A DNA stretch of 64,000 bases from Aphelidium insulamus (Eukaryota; Aphelidiomycota; Aphelidea; Aphelidiaceae), in NCBI GenBank assembly GCA_036784855.1, contig JAZDSV010000002.1, positions 147,001 to 211,000 on the forward strand, in the 5' to 3' direction. The notes below the pieces were generated by a model, which was given only the letters and a program-made list of their open reading frames with translations, had not been told where the DNA came from and did no database searches. Position numbers and translations under genes: made by a program. Positions within the stretch are counted from its first letter, which is position 1, and each line of letters starts with the position of its first letter. Positions 10,994-21,820 of this stretch are shown piece by piece.

Positions 10994-11225
10994 ATGCGGT
11001 TATCGGAAGACAATTTTATTATGCGACTCATTCTCGCAATCTCTCACGAGCTTATCAAGGCAGTTCGATCCTGCCGCCGACGCCGCAGGTATGACATCAG
11101 AAACAGTCACATCTGCCAACCAGACCAACCAGACACATCACAGGCAGCAACTGGACACACAACTGGACCACATTACCGGACACTGGGCACGAGTGCTTCC
11201 TCGCTTGGCCGACAACAATGAATGA
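10994..11225 (+). CDS. Very small two-exon gene (58 residues), function unknown
   Basis: Exons 10994-11088 and 11144-11225 flank a 55-bp intron (GTATGA to CACAG). The product starts MRLSEDNFIMRLILAI, has an Arg-rich centre (CRRRRR) and ends in GHWARVLPRLADNNE. The model is supported by comparison with the inverted copy. Three substitutions I could see in exon 2 are all synonymous in this frame, while the two amino-acid-changing differences fall inside the predicted intron. A 27-bp in-frame insertion in exon 1 is specific to this copy. It is not recognised, and could be a peptide or a regulatory upstream gene. Confidence 0.45.
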
Positions 11226-11821
11226 TAGTCTACATATATGTACGGTGGTCAATAGATATTGTAAAACGTCTTGAATGCTTCTACGAATCCATGTCAGCGC
11301 AACCATAAACGTTATAAGCACATCTCGGTGATGGGGTGATGTAGGAGATGAGTAGACATGAGCGCATCTGCGTGGTTCATGGATAAGGTGTGCGTGCGAA
11401 GTCTGCAAAAGTAAAGTGCTGTCAGGTGGCGCCGGTCGGTTGGGTTGCCGTGCCACTTGACAGCTCTTGATGATCATACAACACACAAGCACCATACGAG
11501 CCTTCTGCAGTCCAGATGTCTATTGGCTGCCATGGGGAACTCTGCCACTGTATCGAGTGCTGCTTTCGAGGTGCGGCGCGCGTTTGACAGCGTTTGTTCG
11601 CCTCGGTGACTGTGGCTGAGGCGGGCGGCGATTCTCGGCCCAGCTGATGCACATTCACGCGCACTCCCGCACACGCAAGTACACACACACACCCACACAT
11701 ACTCACACATCACACGGATATCCGTCGGCGCTCAAATCGCCCACACCGCAGCGACAGCAGTTGCCGTGGCGACGGCTGCGCACAAAAAGCCGCTTGGCGA
11801 CCGCTCACCGCTCTCTTCAGG
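11226..11821. other. Intergenic sequence between the small gene and the RhoGEF gene
   Basis: About 600 bp with no supported gene. It includes a CA-rich stretch (ACACACACACCCACACATAC, about 11,682-11,703) shortly before the RhoGEF start. The region is conserved in the inverted arm at about 38.07-38.6 kb. Confidence 0.5.
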
Positions 11822-13143
11822 ATGTCTTCACGCACCTACACCCGCACCATGCGTACCCCCGCCCAGTCCTACTTCTACTACATCTCTCTCTTGCGCTTCC
11901 GCGGCCCCGCAATGTGCCGCCAGTTCCGCGAAAGCCTGGATGAGTAAGTGTATTGTGACAGCAAGTGTCTCGGTGCTGACGTGGCGTGTGCGCACAGGTC
12001 CGCTCACAGCGCGCACCAACGCCTCACATCACTGTTCTCGGTCCGTGCTCGTCGCCGCTCTCCCATCATGTACGCAGACTGTGCCCGGGTGTCTGTGTGA
12101 GTATGTGTGGGTGTGTGTGTGTACAGTCTCTGTGGCAGTGTGGAGGAGGTGTCGTCGCCACTGCCAGCCGTCATTCTCTCCGCGCCGGCACCAATCACGA
12201 CTGTTTGCTCGCCGCCCGCGCCCGTCTTTGCCCTCCCCGCGGAGGTGGCGGCACTTGACCTGCCTGCCGCCGAGGTCACCCGCCAGAAGGTGCTGCACGA
12301 GCTCGTCAGCACCGAGGCCGACTTTACGCGCGACATGGCGCTGCTTGTGGATGTGAGTGGAGAGTGTGTGTCACACAGTGTTCACTCGGTGTGTCTCACA
12401 CGGCTGACAGAGCTTTGGCGGAGTCATCCACCGCTCGGCTGGTGTCGGTGCGCTGGACACAGCCGAGTTGCAGCGCCTGTTCAGCAGCGCCCGCAACTTG
12501 CTCGGCATCAGCCAAGAGATGCTTAAGCAGTTGCGGGCCAGACTGGACGAGAACCAGACCATCAGCGGCGTTGGCGACGTCTTGCTGCGCTCGGTATGCT
12601 TGTGTGTCTGTGTATAGTATTGTGTATCTGCCGTATTAAGATACTGGTAGGTGGACAAGTTGCTTGCGTACGGCACGTACTGCAGCAACTATCCCCGGGC
12701 GAGCCAGCTGCTGGTGGATCTGGCTTCTCGCGAGCCGTTCAAGTCGGCCGTGCAGGTATTTATTAAGTGTATGTGCACTGCACGGCCACTCAACTCTGTT
12801 CCGGCCGAGCTGGCGACGGGTGATTACCGTGGGTTGCCGATCGAAGCTTACTTGATCAAGCCGGTGCAGCGGATATGCAAATATCCGCTGCTGGTCAAGG
12901 TGCGGCGTAGTCTGTTCAAGCATTTGCAGCATATCCACTCATTTCCCGTTGTAGGAGCTGATCAAGGCAACCCCGGCAAATCACCACGACGCGGCTCTGC
13001 TTCTCGTGGCCGCCGAGAAGTTGGCATCCGTCGTGGCGGCGGTCAACGACACTGGCCGCAGTGCCACCAGTTTGACGCCGGAAGCCGCGGCCATCGTGGT
13101 TCTGCGCTGCGGCTTCTCGGCGTCTGATTTAATAGACGCCTGA
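11822..13143 (+). CDS. DH-domain (RhoGEF) protein, left copy
   Basis: This multi-exon gene starts at MSSRTYTRTMRTPAQSYFYY and stops at 13141-13143. A Pro/Ala-rich linker precedes a Dbl-homology domain. CR1 is QKVLHELVSTEADFTRDMALL. Next comes the helical middle (LQRLFSSARNLLGIS, VDKLLAYGTYCSNYPRASQLL), then the signature CR3 GLPIEAYLIKPVQRICKYPLL followed by VKELIKATPANHHDAALLL. DH domains exchange GDP for GTP on Rho-type GTPases. A PH domain normally follows; none is visible here because the product ends about 45 residues after CR3. Introns contain GT-rich tracts. The right-arm copy differs at the 3' end. Confidence 0.8.
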
Positions 13144-13667
13144 AAGTCCGTGTCATTTACATTTGTTATAGTGCAGGCAATTGGTGTGCACACTAACAGA
13201 TATTATCAAGCCATAAGAGTCATATATGCATTTGATGACAATTCATAAGTGAGTGGATGACACCTCAGAACCGTTCGTTGCACATAGGTCTTTGTGAGTC
13301 AACATCAGAATCCAAATCCCGAATCTATATTTAAAGGCGCTCCTATATGTGCGTACATTCTACCGCGCCAGCTTGTAATAATATATTGACCCAGCGTCAA
13401 AGAATCTTAGCTTATGGTTAGCGATTACTCGCAGGACATGCCATAAATGGCAAAAATTATGATGCCATGGCAACTATCGCAAGGTTGTCACGGCGACGGC
13501 AGCGATGGTACTTGGAGCCCGCGCCGACGCAGATGCTCTTCAAGTTTCGCTACTGCAACAGACTTACCACTTACGCCTCCAGCCTTCTTCGACTCCTTAG
13601 CTTTCCTACTCTCTCTCTCTCTCTTACTCACTCTCTTACGCTCCCACTCTTGACCCATCACACCACC
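13144..13667. other. Intergenic sequence with pyrimidine-rich leader of family A
   Basis: No gene was seen. The last ~60 bp before ATG 13668 form a CTCTCTCTCTTACTCACTCT-type pyrimidine tract. The same leader precedes the two other family A copies, so it is probably part of the shared promoter or 5' UTR. Confidence 0.45.
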
Positions 13668-13804
13668 ATGTTTTGCCTGTTCGCCACCATCAAGTCCCTA
13701 ATCGACCGCACCACCAAGACTGGCCGCGCCATCAACACCGCTCTCATCGCGCTTGACTTTGTCGCCGATGTTATGTAAGTCTCATTGCCATGTTTCTGTC
13801 CCTT

Positions 13805-13837
<33 letters not shown>

Positions 13838-14415
13838 TGATGTCACTGACACTGTCCAGGCTGACACCACGCAAACAACGTGCCGACTCTCAAACCGCCA
13901 GCTTGGGCGACGACAGTGACACCAACAGCAACCACAGCGATTGCGACAACGCATCCAGCACTATTACGACACTGGCCAGCGCCAGTGCAGAAGATTTGGC
14001 AGCTAGCCAAGGTAGAGATACTGATATATATCCGAGTGCCCTAACACTAACATGTGTCATAGAGCGCGTCCGCGAAGCCTACCGCCGCGCCAAACACACG
14101 CGCCCATTCATCGCTCCCAGCGCCCGGCTGGAGACGCAGGCGAGAGCGGCCAGCACTAAGCGCCGCCAGCAAGAGAAGCGCGAGCTGCAGATGCACGTGG
14201 CCGCCAACGTCGACGCCCGCCCGCCCCACTCTGACGGTCGCCGTGATCGCTGGGTACGCCGCATCACGCCTGAGAACTACTGGCGCGGCCGCGTGACGAC
14301 ACTCACCGCCGAACTGCAGCAAATCTGCATCGACGGCGACAACATCTGGCGCATAGAACCGTGCTGCGAAGAGCTGCGCGCCGCAATCGCCAAGCTCTTC
14401 CAGCACGGCGCCTGA
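13668..14415 (+). CDS. Family A protein (intact copy), lineage-specific, unknown function
   Basis: Three exons, 13668-13774, 13860-14011 and 14063-14415, join in frame to 203 residues. The N-terminus is MFCLFATIKSLIDRTTKTGR plus a short hydrophobic helix (INTALIALDFVADVM). A Ser/Asp-rich linker follows (GDDSDTNSNHSDCDN), then a basic helical region (RPFIAPSARLETQARAAS, KRRQQEKRELQ) and a C-terminal domain of form NYWRGRVTTLTAELQQI...EELRAAIAKLF. The same C-terminal domain ends family B, which shows common descent. Intron 1 contains a (GT)n run at about 13,806-13,832. Of three A copies in the window only this one is open throughout. There is no match to a family I know. Confidence 0.6.
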
Positions 14416-15089
14416 TGTTGATGATTGCTGCACTGCAATAGACTTTTTCTCTCCCCTCAATCAGGGTTGTGCAGAGTTGTGCCATTGTCTGTGCCTGTGT
14501 CTGTGTAACACTGTTGCACACTGACACCGCTGCACCGGTGATGTGTGTGCGCGCTGCTTACAGGCGCTGTGTGCAAGTGTGGTGCACAGAGTGTTTTGCT
14601 GCACATATGACTCACCCTGTCATGATATGTTATTGTACGTAGCAGTACAGGCAACCTTTCCCGTTTGACAGCACAAGAGCGTCGCCCTTCACCGAGACCC
14701 TAGCTGTCAGGTGGCGCTGACAATCGGCAGGTGGTCGGCAATTATTCACACGGAGCCCTGCTCTCTTATCCTAGTTGTTGGTGCCTGCAGCGCCTGTGCT
14801 GCGGCGGTCATGCCGATTGCACCAATGATGACACTGGCCACCCACTCACTGCTATTCCACAGTGGCCACCCGTCAAGTGAGGCGGGCTACGTGGTGTACG
14901 TATGAATATATTTCCTAAAATGGCCAACAACCGTTGCCAAGGTGCGCAAATAGCACAGCGTACACATAAGCAGCGCTGTGCAGTCCAGCTACTTCTTCAG
15001 CTTGTTTTCAACAGCTTCCGCCCTCACACAGTCTTCTCGCCCTCTCATTTACCTATTTTACGCTCACACCACTTACCTCAACCAACATC
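14416..15089. other. Intergenic sequence between families A and B
   Basis: About 670 bp with no supported gene. It is mirrored at about 30.6-31.2 kb in the right arm. Several short ORFs are present, but none is preserved between arms with a coding pattern. Confidence 0.4.
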
Positions 15090-18000
15090 ATGTTTTGCAT
15101 CATTTCCAAGATCGCCGCGCTGGTCGATGCGGAGACTGCCGTTGGCCGCACGATCACGGCCGCCATCGACGCGTTGAAATTGGCTGGCACCTCCTACGCT
15201 TTGTAGGCCTTGCTTTCGCATCAGCCGCATTACTTACAGTATCCTGCAGGGACATTGCGGCGTCCGCAGTTCGCACCCTGACTGTTACGGTCGAGGAGCC
15301 GGTCGAGGAGCCGCCGATGCCGTCGCTCACGTATGTCTCGCACTTGCTCTCTGTATCGCATCACTTATTTCATTCAGAGTCGCCGAAGTCGACAATGATA
15401 CCCCGTCCCCGGCTAGTCATGGCATCCACGCTGTTGTGCGCGGTCGAGGAGCCGATCGAGGAGCCGCCGATACCGTCGCTCACGTATGTCTCGCACTTGC
15501 TCTCTGTATCGCATCACTTATTTCATTCAGAGTCGCTGCAGTCGACAATGATACCCCGTCCCCGGCTAGTCATGGCATCCACGTTGTTATGGCGGTCGAG
15601 GAGCTCGATCGAGGAGCCGCCGATACCGTCGCTCACGTATGTCTCGCACTTGCTCTCTGTATCGCATCACTTATTTCATTCAGAGTCGCCGAAGTCGACA
15701 ATGATATCCCCGTCCCCGGCTGAGTCACGGCATCCACGTTGTTATGGCGGTCGAGGAGCGATCGAGGAGCCGCCGATGCCGTCGCTCACGTATGTCTCGC
15801 ACTTGCTCTCTGTATCGCATCACTATTTCATTCAGAGTCGCCGAAGTCGACAATGATAACCCCGTCCCCGGCTAGTCATGGCATCCACGTTGTTATGGCG
15901 GTCGAGGAGCCGATCGAGGAGCCGCTGATGCTCGTCGCTCACGTATGTCTCGCACTTGCTCTCTGTATCGCATCACTTATTTCATTCAGAGTCGCCGAAG
16001 TCGACAATGCATACTCCCCGTCCCCGGCTAGTCATGGCATCCACGTTGTCATGGCGGTCGAGGAGCCGATCGAGATGCCATGACTAGCCGATGCCGTCGC
16101 TTACGTATGTCTCGCACTTGCTCTCTGTATCGCATCGCTTATTTCATTCAGAGTCGCCGAAGTCGACAATGATACCCCGTCCCCGGCTAGTCATGGCATC
16201 CACGTTGTCGTGGCGGTCGAGGAGCCGATCGAGGAGCCGCCGATACCGTCGCTCACGTATGTCTCGCACTTGCTCTCTGTATCGCATCACTTATTTCATT
16301 CAGAGTCGCCGAAGTCGACAATGATACCCCGTCCCCGGCTAGTCATGGCATCCACGTTGTTATGGCGGTCGAGGAGCCGATCGAGGAGCCGCCGATACCG
16401 TCGCTCACGTATGTCTCGCACTTGCTCTCTGTATCGCATCACTTATTTCATTCAGAGTCGCCGAAGTCGACAATGATACCCCGTCCCCGGCTAGTCGGCG
16501 GCATCCACGCTGTTATGGCGGTCGAGGAGCCTGATCGAGGAGCCGCCGATACCGTCGCTCACGTATGTCTCGCACTTGCTCTCTGTATCGCATCACTTAT
16601 TTCATTCAGAGTCGCCAGAAGTCGACAATGATACCCCGTCCCCGGCTGGTCATGGCATCCACGTTGTTATGGCGGTCGAGGAGCCGATCGAGGAGCCGCC
16701 GATGCCGTCGCTCACGTATGTCTCGCACTTGCCTCTCTGTATCGCATCACTTATTTCATTCAGAGTCGCCGAAGTCGACAAGTGATACCCCGTCCCCGGC
16801 TAGTCATGGCATCCACGTTGTTATGGCGGTCGAGGAGCCGATCGAGGAGCCGCCGATGCCGTCGCTCACGTATGTCTCGCACTTGCTCTCTGTATCGCAT
16901 CACTTATTTCATCCAGAGCTCGCCGAAGTCGACAATGATACCCTCGTCCCCGGCTAGTCATGGCATCCACGTTGTTATGGCGGTCGAGGAGCCGATCGAG
17001 GAGCCGCCGATGCCGTCGCTCACGTATGTCTCGCACTTGCTCTCTGTATCGCATCGCTTATTTCATTTCGGATCTCCGAAGACGACAATGATACCCCGTC
17101 CCCGGCTAGTCATGGCATCCACGTTGTTATGGCGGTCGAGGAGCCGATCGAGGAGCCGCCGATACCGTCGCTCAACGTGTGTCTCGCACTTGCTCTCTGT
17201 ATCGCATCACTTATTTCATTCAGAGTCGCCGAAGTCGACAATGATACCCCGTCCCCGGCTAGTCATGGCATCCACGTTGTTATGGCGGTCGAGGAGCCGA
17301 TCGAGGAGCCGCCGATACCGTCGCTCACGTATGTCTCGCACTTGCTCTCTGTATCGCATCACTTATTTCATTCAGAGTCGCCGAAGTCGACAATGATACC
17401 CCGTCCCCGGCTAGTCATGGCATCCACGTTGTTATGGCGGTCGAGGAGCCGATCGAGGAGCCGCCGATGCCGTCGCTCACGTATGTCTCGCACTTGCTCT
17501 CTGTATCGCATCACTTATTTCATTCAGATTGGTAACCGGTGCCGGCGATACCCAGTCCCCGGCTAGTCATGACATAGAGACTGTTCCCGCCGAAGTGACC
17601 GACGCGCTACAGGTGGCGCCGCTCGCGTACGTCTCTCACCTCATTTCTGTAGCACACCGCTTATTTGATACAGAGTGACAACCGTCGGCGATGATGCCGA
17701 GTCGCCGGCTATTCAATACATGGCGACTGTTCCCGCCGGCATTAGTGAAGAGCTGCAGGCGGAGATGCCTCCGTATGTCTTCAACTTGGTGTCGGTATCT
17801 CTTGCTTATTCTTACAGAGTTACTCCCGCCGATACACATACCGAGTCTCCGGTCATTCAAGACGTGGCTACTTCTGCGACCGAAGCTGCCGAGGAACCGC
17901 CGGCGGATCGCCTCATGTATGCCTCTCGCGTAGTGTCGCTGTATCCATCAACTAAAATGCCACAGAGAGCTTGCTGGCCAAGCTGATTTTGATTCCGGGT

Positions 18001-18470
18001 CGTTTGGCCCGGAACAGCGACTTGCGGCGGTTGGCCGCATGTGGGCCCAATTCGGGATCACTGATCCAGCAGCTGCCATGGACTTTGTGCCCGCGATAAC
18101 GCCCAATCTGCTTGCCGCACGCGCGGAATTACGGGCGAGGGCAGCCCGCTTCAATCCGCCACAGCCATTGCTGGCTTTTCAAATTGTCCGACGGGCATTG
18201 GCGCTGCCGTCTCGCGCGGCCAAGATGCAGAATTTGGAGGTTGAAAAACTAAAGAAGCACATCCGTGCCAATAGCCGCGGCATCGACCCAAAGCCAGGAC
18301 TGCTACCATGGGTACAAAGCAAGCTGGCACCCAAGAAGTACTGGGAGCGCCGCGTGCGCCAACTGACGGCTGAGCTGGCCGGGATTCAGGGCGCCCCAAT
18401 GGTGCAGGTCGACACCGTACGCGGCGAACTGGAGGCGGCCACCGCGAAGCTGTTCACGCTGACCGCGTAA
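15090..18470 (+). CDS. Family B protein with expanded exon array (left copy, probably frame-disrupted)
   Basis: Exon 1 (15090-15202) encodes MFCIISKIAALVDAETAVGR and exon 2 (15250-15330) ends VEEPVEEPPMPSLT. A tandem array of repeat exons follows to 17527, then three older homologous exons (VTTVGDDAESPAIQYM..., VTPADTHTESPVIQDV...). The final exon has AVGRMWAQFGITDPAAAMDF and the C-terminal domain KYWERRVRQLTAELAGI...ELEAATAKLF. The 35-residue repeat reads VAEVDNDTPSPASHGIHVVM then AVEEPIEEPPIPSLT. Most array exons carry +1 or +2 indels relative to the 105-bp unit, so the left gene probably cannot make the full protein unless these are sequence errors. The right copy (29138-30598) has one unit and is open. 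Function is unknown. Confidence 0.5.
15331..17527 (+). repeat. Tandem array of exon-intron units (~152 bp, 15 intron copies)
   Basis: Introns starting GTATGTCTCGCACTTG begin at about 15331, 15484, 15637, 15790, 15943, 16105, 16257, 16409, 16563, 16716, 16870, 17024, 17177, 17329 and 17481. Each intron is about 47 bp and ends TTTCATTCAG. Each intervening exon is nominally 105 bp, in phase 2-2, so adding or losing a unit preserves frame. Observed spacings of 152, 153, 154 and 162 show frequent small indels. The unit at about 15,943-16,104 has an altered end (GAGATGCCATGACTAGCCG). Confidence 0.92.
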
Positions 18471-18649
18471 GCAATAAATCTTATCGTTCATCTGTGCGCT
18501 TTATGACACTGATATTGTTGTGCGGTGACACTGAAGTGTTCTCACTGTCGCACAAAAGTGCTGTACCCATTCTGAAAATGCATATTTAATATCAGACTTC
18601 GTCACTAGCACTGCTTGTGTATGTCTCTCACTTGGTCCTTTATCACTTG

Positions 18650-19224
18650 ACGTAATTGTGGTCGCCGACAAAGGTAATTCCGCGTCTGTCGACCAAGATG
18701 AGCAGCTAGGGCAGTTGGCCGCATGTGGGCCCGCTTCGGGTTCACAGACCCGGCGGCAGCAATGGACCAGTGCCCGCCGCTACGCCAAATTTGCTAGCCA
18801 CACGCGCGGAGTTACGGGCGAGGGTAGTCCGTTTCAACCCGCGACAGCCGATGTCGGCTTTTCATATTGTCCGACGGGCGTTAGCGCTGACGTATCGCGC
18901 TCAGGGCAGGAACACTGCATCGCCCAATAGCCAAGCTGGATGGAGTTCTCAAGATGTAACAGAGAAGACGCGGTCAAGATGAAGAATCGAGAGGTCGTAA
19001 AACTCAAGAAGCACATCCGAGCCAATATCTGCGGCATCGATAAAAAGCCAGGACTGCTACCATGGGTCCAAAGCAAGCTGGCACCCAAAAAGTACTGGGA
19101 GCGCCGCGTGCGCCAATTAACGGCTGAGCTGGCCGGGATTAAGGGCGCCCCAATGGTGCAGGTCGACACCGTACGCGGCGAACTGGAGGCGGCCTGCGCG
19201 AAGCTGTTCACGCTGACCGCGTAA
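18650..19224 (+). pseudogene. Truncated duplicate of the family B C-terminal exon
   Basis: This stretch repeats the end of gene B: a GPxxGFTDPAAAMDQ-like part out of frame, then VVKLKKHIRANICGID, LLPWVQSKLAPKKYWERRV and a stop after KLFTLTA at 19222-19224. It lacks the N-terminal exons and the upstream part is frame-shifted. The following ~150 bp also match the sequence after gene B, including TGACACTGAAGTGTTCTCAC. It is a downstream tandem duplicate. Confidence 0.7.
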
Positions 19225-19439
19225 GCAATAAATCTGATCGCCGCTCATCTGTGCGCATTATGACACTGAGTTGCGGTGCGGTGACACTGAAGTGTTCTCA
19301 CAGTCGCTTGAAAGTGCTGTACCCATTCTAAAAATGCATATTTAATATCAGACTTCGTCACTAGCACTGCTTGTGTATGTCTCTCACTTGGTCCTTGTGC
19401 TGTACCCATCTAAAAATGCATATTTAATATCAGCAGCGC

Positions 19440-20025
19440 CTCGGCTCCGATTTACGTCCCTCACAATAAACGACTTCGCCAATAGTACCACTTGTGGATG
19501 TCTCTCACTTGGTCCTTTATAACTCGAACACAGACCCGGCAGCAGCAATGGACCCAGTGCCCGCCGTTACGCCAAATTGCTAGCCATACGGCGGAATATT
19601 GGGCGAGGGCAGCCCCTTTCAACCGCCACCGCCGGTATAGGCTTTTGAAGTTGTCCGACGAGCCCACGCGCTGCCATCTCTCGCTCAGGGTAGTAACACA
19701 GCATCGCGCCAGGTCGGCTCGGCCGCATTGGAGGAGGCAGGCTGTACGGCAACAGTGGCAATGGCTATTGGAGCATGCGGCAGCCGCCAAGCTAAAGAAA
19801 CACATTCGTGCCAACGTCCGCGCCACCATGTCAAACTGCAACTGGTTAAATGGCTGCGCGGTACGCTAGCGCCACAAACCTGGGCCTGCGCCAGTGGATG
19901 CAATGCAAATTGGCACAGCACGCGTACTGGTAGCGCTGGGTTCGCGAGTTGACGTCAGACCTGGCCACGTTGGACGATTTACCAGTGGTTCAAGTCAAAA
20001 TTGCAGTCTGCGAGCTGACTGCATA
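19440..20025 (+). pseudogene. Older degenerate duplicate of the family B C-terminal exon
   Basis: Scattered matches to the B tail remain: a DPAAAMDPVPAVTPN-like segment, LKKHIRANVRAT and a GYWERRV-like remnant without an open frame. It is more diverged than the copy ending at 19224. It ends near CTGACTGCATAA at about 20,015-20,025. Confidence 0.55.
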
Positions 20026-20206
20026 ATCAATACCCGCGAATAATATGACCCTATTTTGCGGTGTGGTAACTTGATTTCTGTCACATAAATAGAGCTGCCG
20101 CGCGGTTGTGCATGCTAGTCTGTTGTTGTGCTGGACGGGTGGCAAAGATTCAATGAATGGGAATGATATGTATTTTTGGCGGCAATATAACAACATCATG
20201 TGTTAT

Positions 20207-20883
20207 TTAATGCGCCGAGGAGTTGGCGCGCGAGTACCCTACGCCCAACTCCGGGTACTGGAATGGCACACGCGCCAAATCCACGCTAAGACGGTCCACA
20301 TCGAGCGGCATAGGCTGTCCGAGCCACATGGCGCGCTCAGTGTGATCAGCCACCTCGTGACGCGTCAATGGATGCACGAGAACCGTGAGCCCGGCGCGGT
20401 GCAGCGTGAACCACACCACCGCCTGACGCATACTCTCAGCGGGCACCCACACCTCGAACGAGCCAGAGAGATGCGGCCCGACCGGCTGACGGTTGAAATC
20501 GGGCACGGCAGACTCGTTGAGCGCGGGCAGCACGTCTGCGGTGACCCCATTAAACACGGCCAGGAACTCGCGACGCTGCACGGCATCCAACAGCTTTTGA
20601 CGCAGTGCATAGGCCGCCGCCTCACTGCGCGCATTGCGATGGAACCAGTACACTGCGTCAATGCGGTAAGTCAAGGTGGCAAGTAATAAGTATCGATACC
20701 ATGAAAGTGCCATTCACGGATGTCCGTGTCATCGTCAAGTGACGCGACATTAACATCGTCCACGTGGCGCATTGAAGCAGACTGCAGTGAATGCTGCTGA
20801 TGTTGCTGCTCCAGTGTCTGCGGGAAAGCGGCCACCACCGCCAGCGCCAAAGAAGCTACCAACAGTGCCGCGGTGAACTTCAT
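20207..20883 (-). CDS. Secreted DOPA 4,5-dioxygenase-like protein
   Basis: Two exons (20883-20700 and 20652-20207) give 209 residues. The N-terminus MKFTAALLVASLALAVVAAF is a clear signal peptide. The catalytic region starts with the WHFHVYWFH metal-ligand-type motif, which the intron splits exactly. It continues through GPHLSGSFEVWVP and ends with VLVHPLTRHEVADHTERA and WLGQPMPLD. GPHP-GSFEV and HP-T-x-x-x-x-DHT-x-RA are hallmarks of the DOPA 4,5-dioxygenase family (extradiol ring cleavage of catechols, known from betalain-type pigment synthesis in fungi). A secreted member is unusual because family members are usually cytosolic. It lies in the spacer between the two inverted arms, divergent from ASCC3. 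Confidence 0.8.
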
Positions 20884-21820
20884 AATATTGTCGTTGTTGC
20901 CAGATGACTGCAAGACCAAAATCGCACGCTTTTTAATGCAAGATCGTACGATTCCCGTCCAATGATATGTGGGTGTCTGGCCATGATATATAAGGACACT
21001 CGATGGCTGTTTTATATTAAACATCATCAGTTTAGGGCTGATATGCATGTATGTATATGTATAGCTGTGTATATGGCCAATGGTATCTGCATGTACAAAA
21101 TATGTATGCGGAGATATAACATATGTGAAGGACTACATGGGGTGTGCACAGCCGGCTCTACACAAAGAACCACTACAACTCGTTACAGACACCCTATATG
21201 CAAAGCAACGCTAGCCGTAGTATACTACGGCTAGCGTTGTACCTATAGGTAATGGTTGTGAAACTGTAGGCAATGTCAATGAAGCCAGCACTTGTAAATG
21301 AATAATCAATTGACCAAGCCAGTCTATGAGTGTGTGTGTGTGTGTGTATTCTAGCTGTATGTGGCAATACAGAGACAGACGCGGCCCCCAGTCAGTCAAC
21401 TACATTGCACTATCGCTGGCCACGCTTGTCGCCGTAGTTGTGCAGTGTTACTGGGCGCGACAGTGCTTCGAGGTCGGCCTGTTGCCGGGAAACACACAGT
21501 CAGTGAGTACACGGGGCTGTAAGTTAGTCAGTTGGGCGGACATACCGGCGAGTACCCGGCAATGGCGGCCGCTGCTTGTTCATGGGCGCGTTGGCGGGCG
21601 TTGACGCGCTGTACTTGCCTGCTGGCTGATTCGGCGCGACGTTCCTCCGCCAGAATGTCTCTGTGTGGGGTGAGTGAGTGAGTGAGTGAGTGACTAGCGA
21701 GAGTGGACAGGCACACCAACCCGGCCATTCTGGCAAGTTGCTGGTTGCGCAGTTGGCGACGCGTTGGCTTCTGGCTGGCGTCCATTCGCGCGTGAACAGT
21801 TGCAGGCTGTGCACACATCC
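20884..21820. other. Divergent intergenic region between the DOPA dioxygenase and ASCC3 genes
   Basis: About 940 bp containing AT-rich promoter-like sequence (a TATATA stretch about 20,985-20,992, about 105 bp upstream of the dioxygenase ATG), a 34-bp perfect palindrome at 21206-21239, a (GT)8-type run near 21,328-21,346 and GAGT repeats near 21,670-21,690. No gene was seen. Confidence 0.5.
21206..21239. repeat. 34-bp perfect palindrome
   Basis: The half site CAACGCTAGCCGTAGTA is followed immediately by its exact reverse complement, with no spacer. It lies in the divergent promoter region of the DOPA dioxygenase and ASCC3 genes. Confidence 0.9.

Larger units (their letters stand above)
10870..20040 (+). 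repeat. Left arm of a ~10 kb diverged inverted repeat
   Basis: Plus-strand gene order here (small gene, RhoGEF, family A, family B, B-tail fragments) is mirrored on the minus strand at 28,745-38,955. Homology begins at GACGCCTATTTTAACA near 10,873, whose counterpart lies near 38,950. It runs into the degenerate B-tail copies near 18.7-20.0 kb. The arms carry many substitutions and indels, so the right arm is not a mis-assembled mirror of the left. The left arm uniquely has the long exon-intron array at 15.3-17.5 kb. Confidence 0.85.

Noticed and set aside
15331-17527. CRISPR-like array
   Set aside because: The regular 152-bp period consists of exons and introns with GT-AG ends in a eukaryotic gene; there are no unique spacers.
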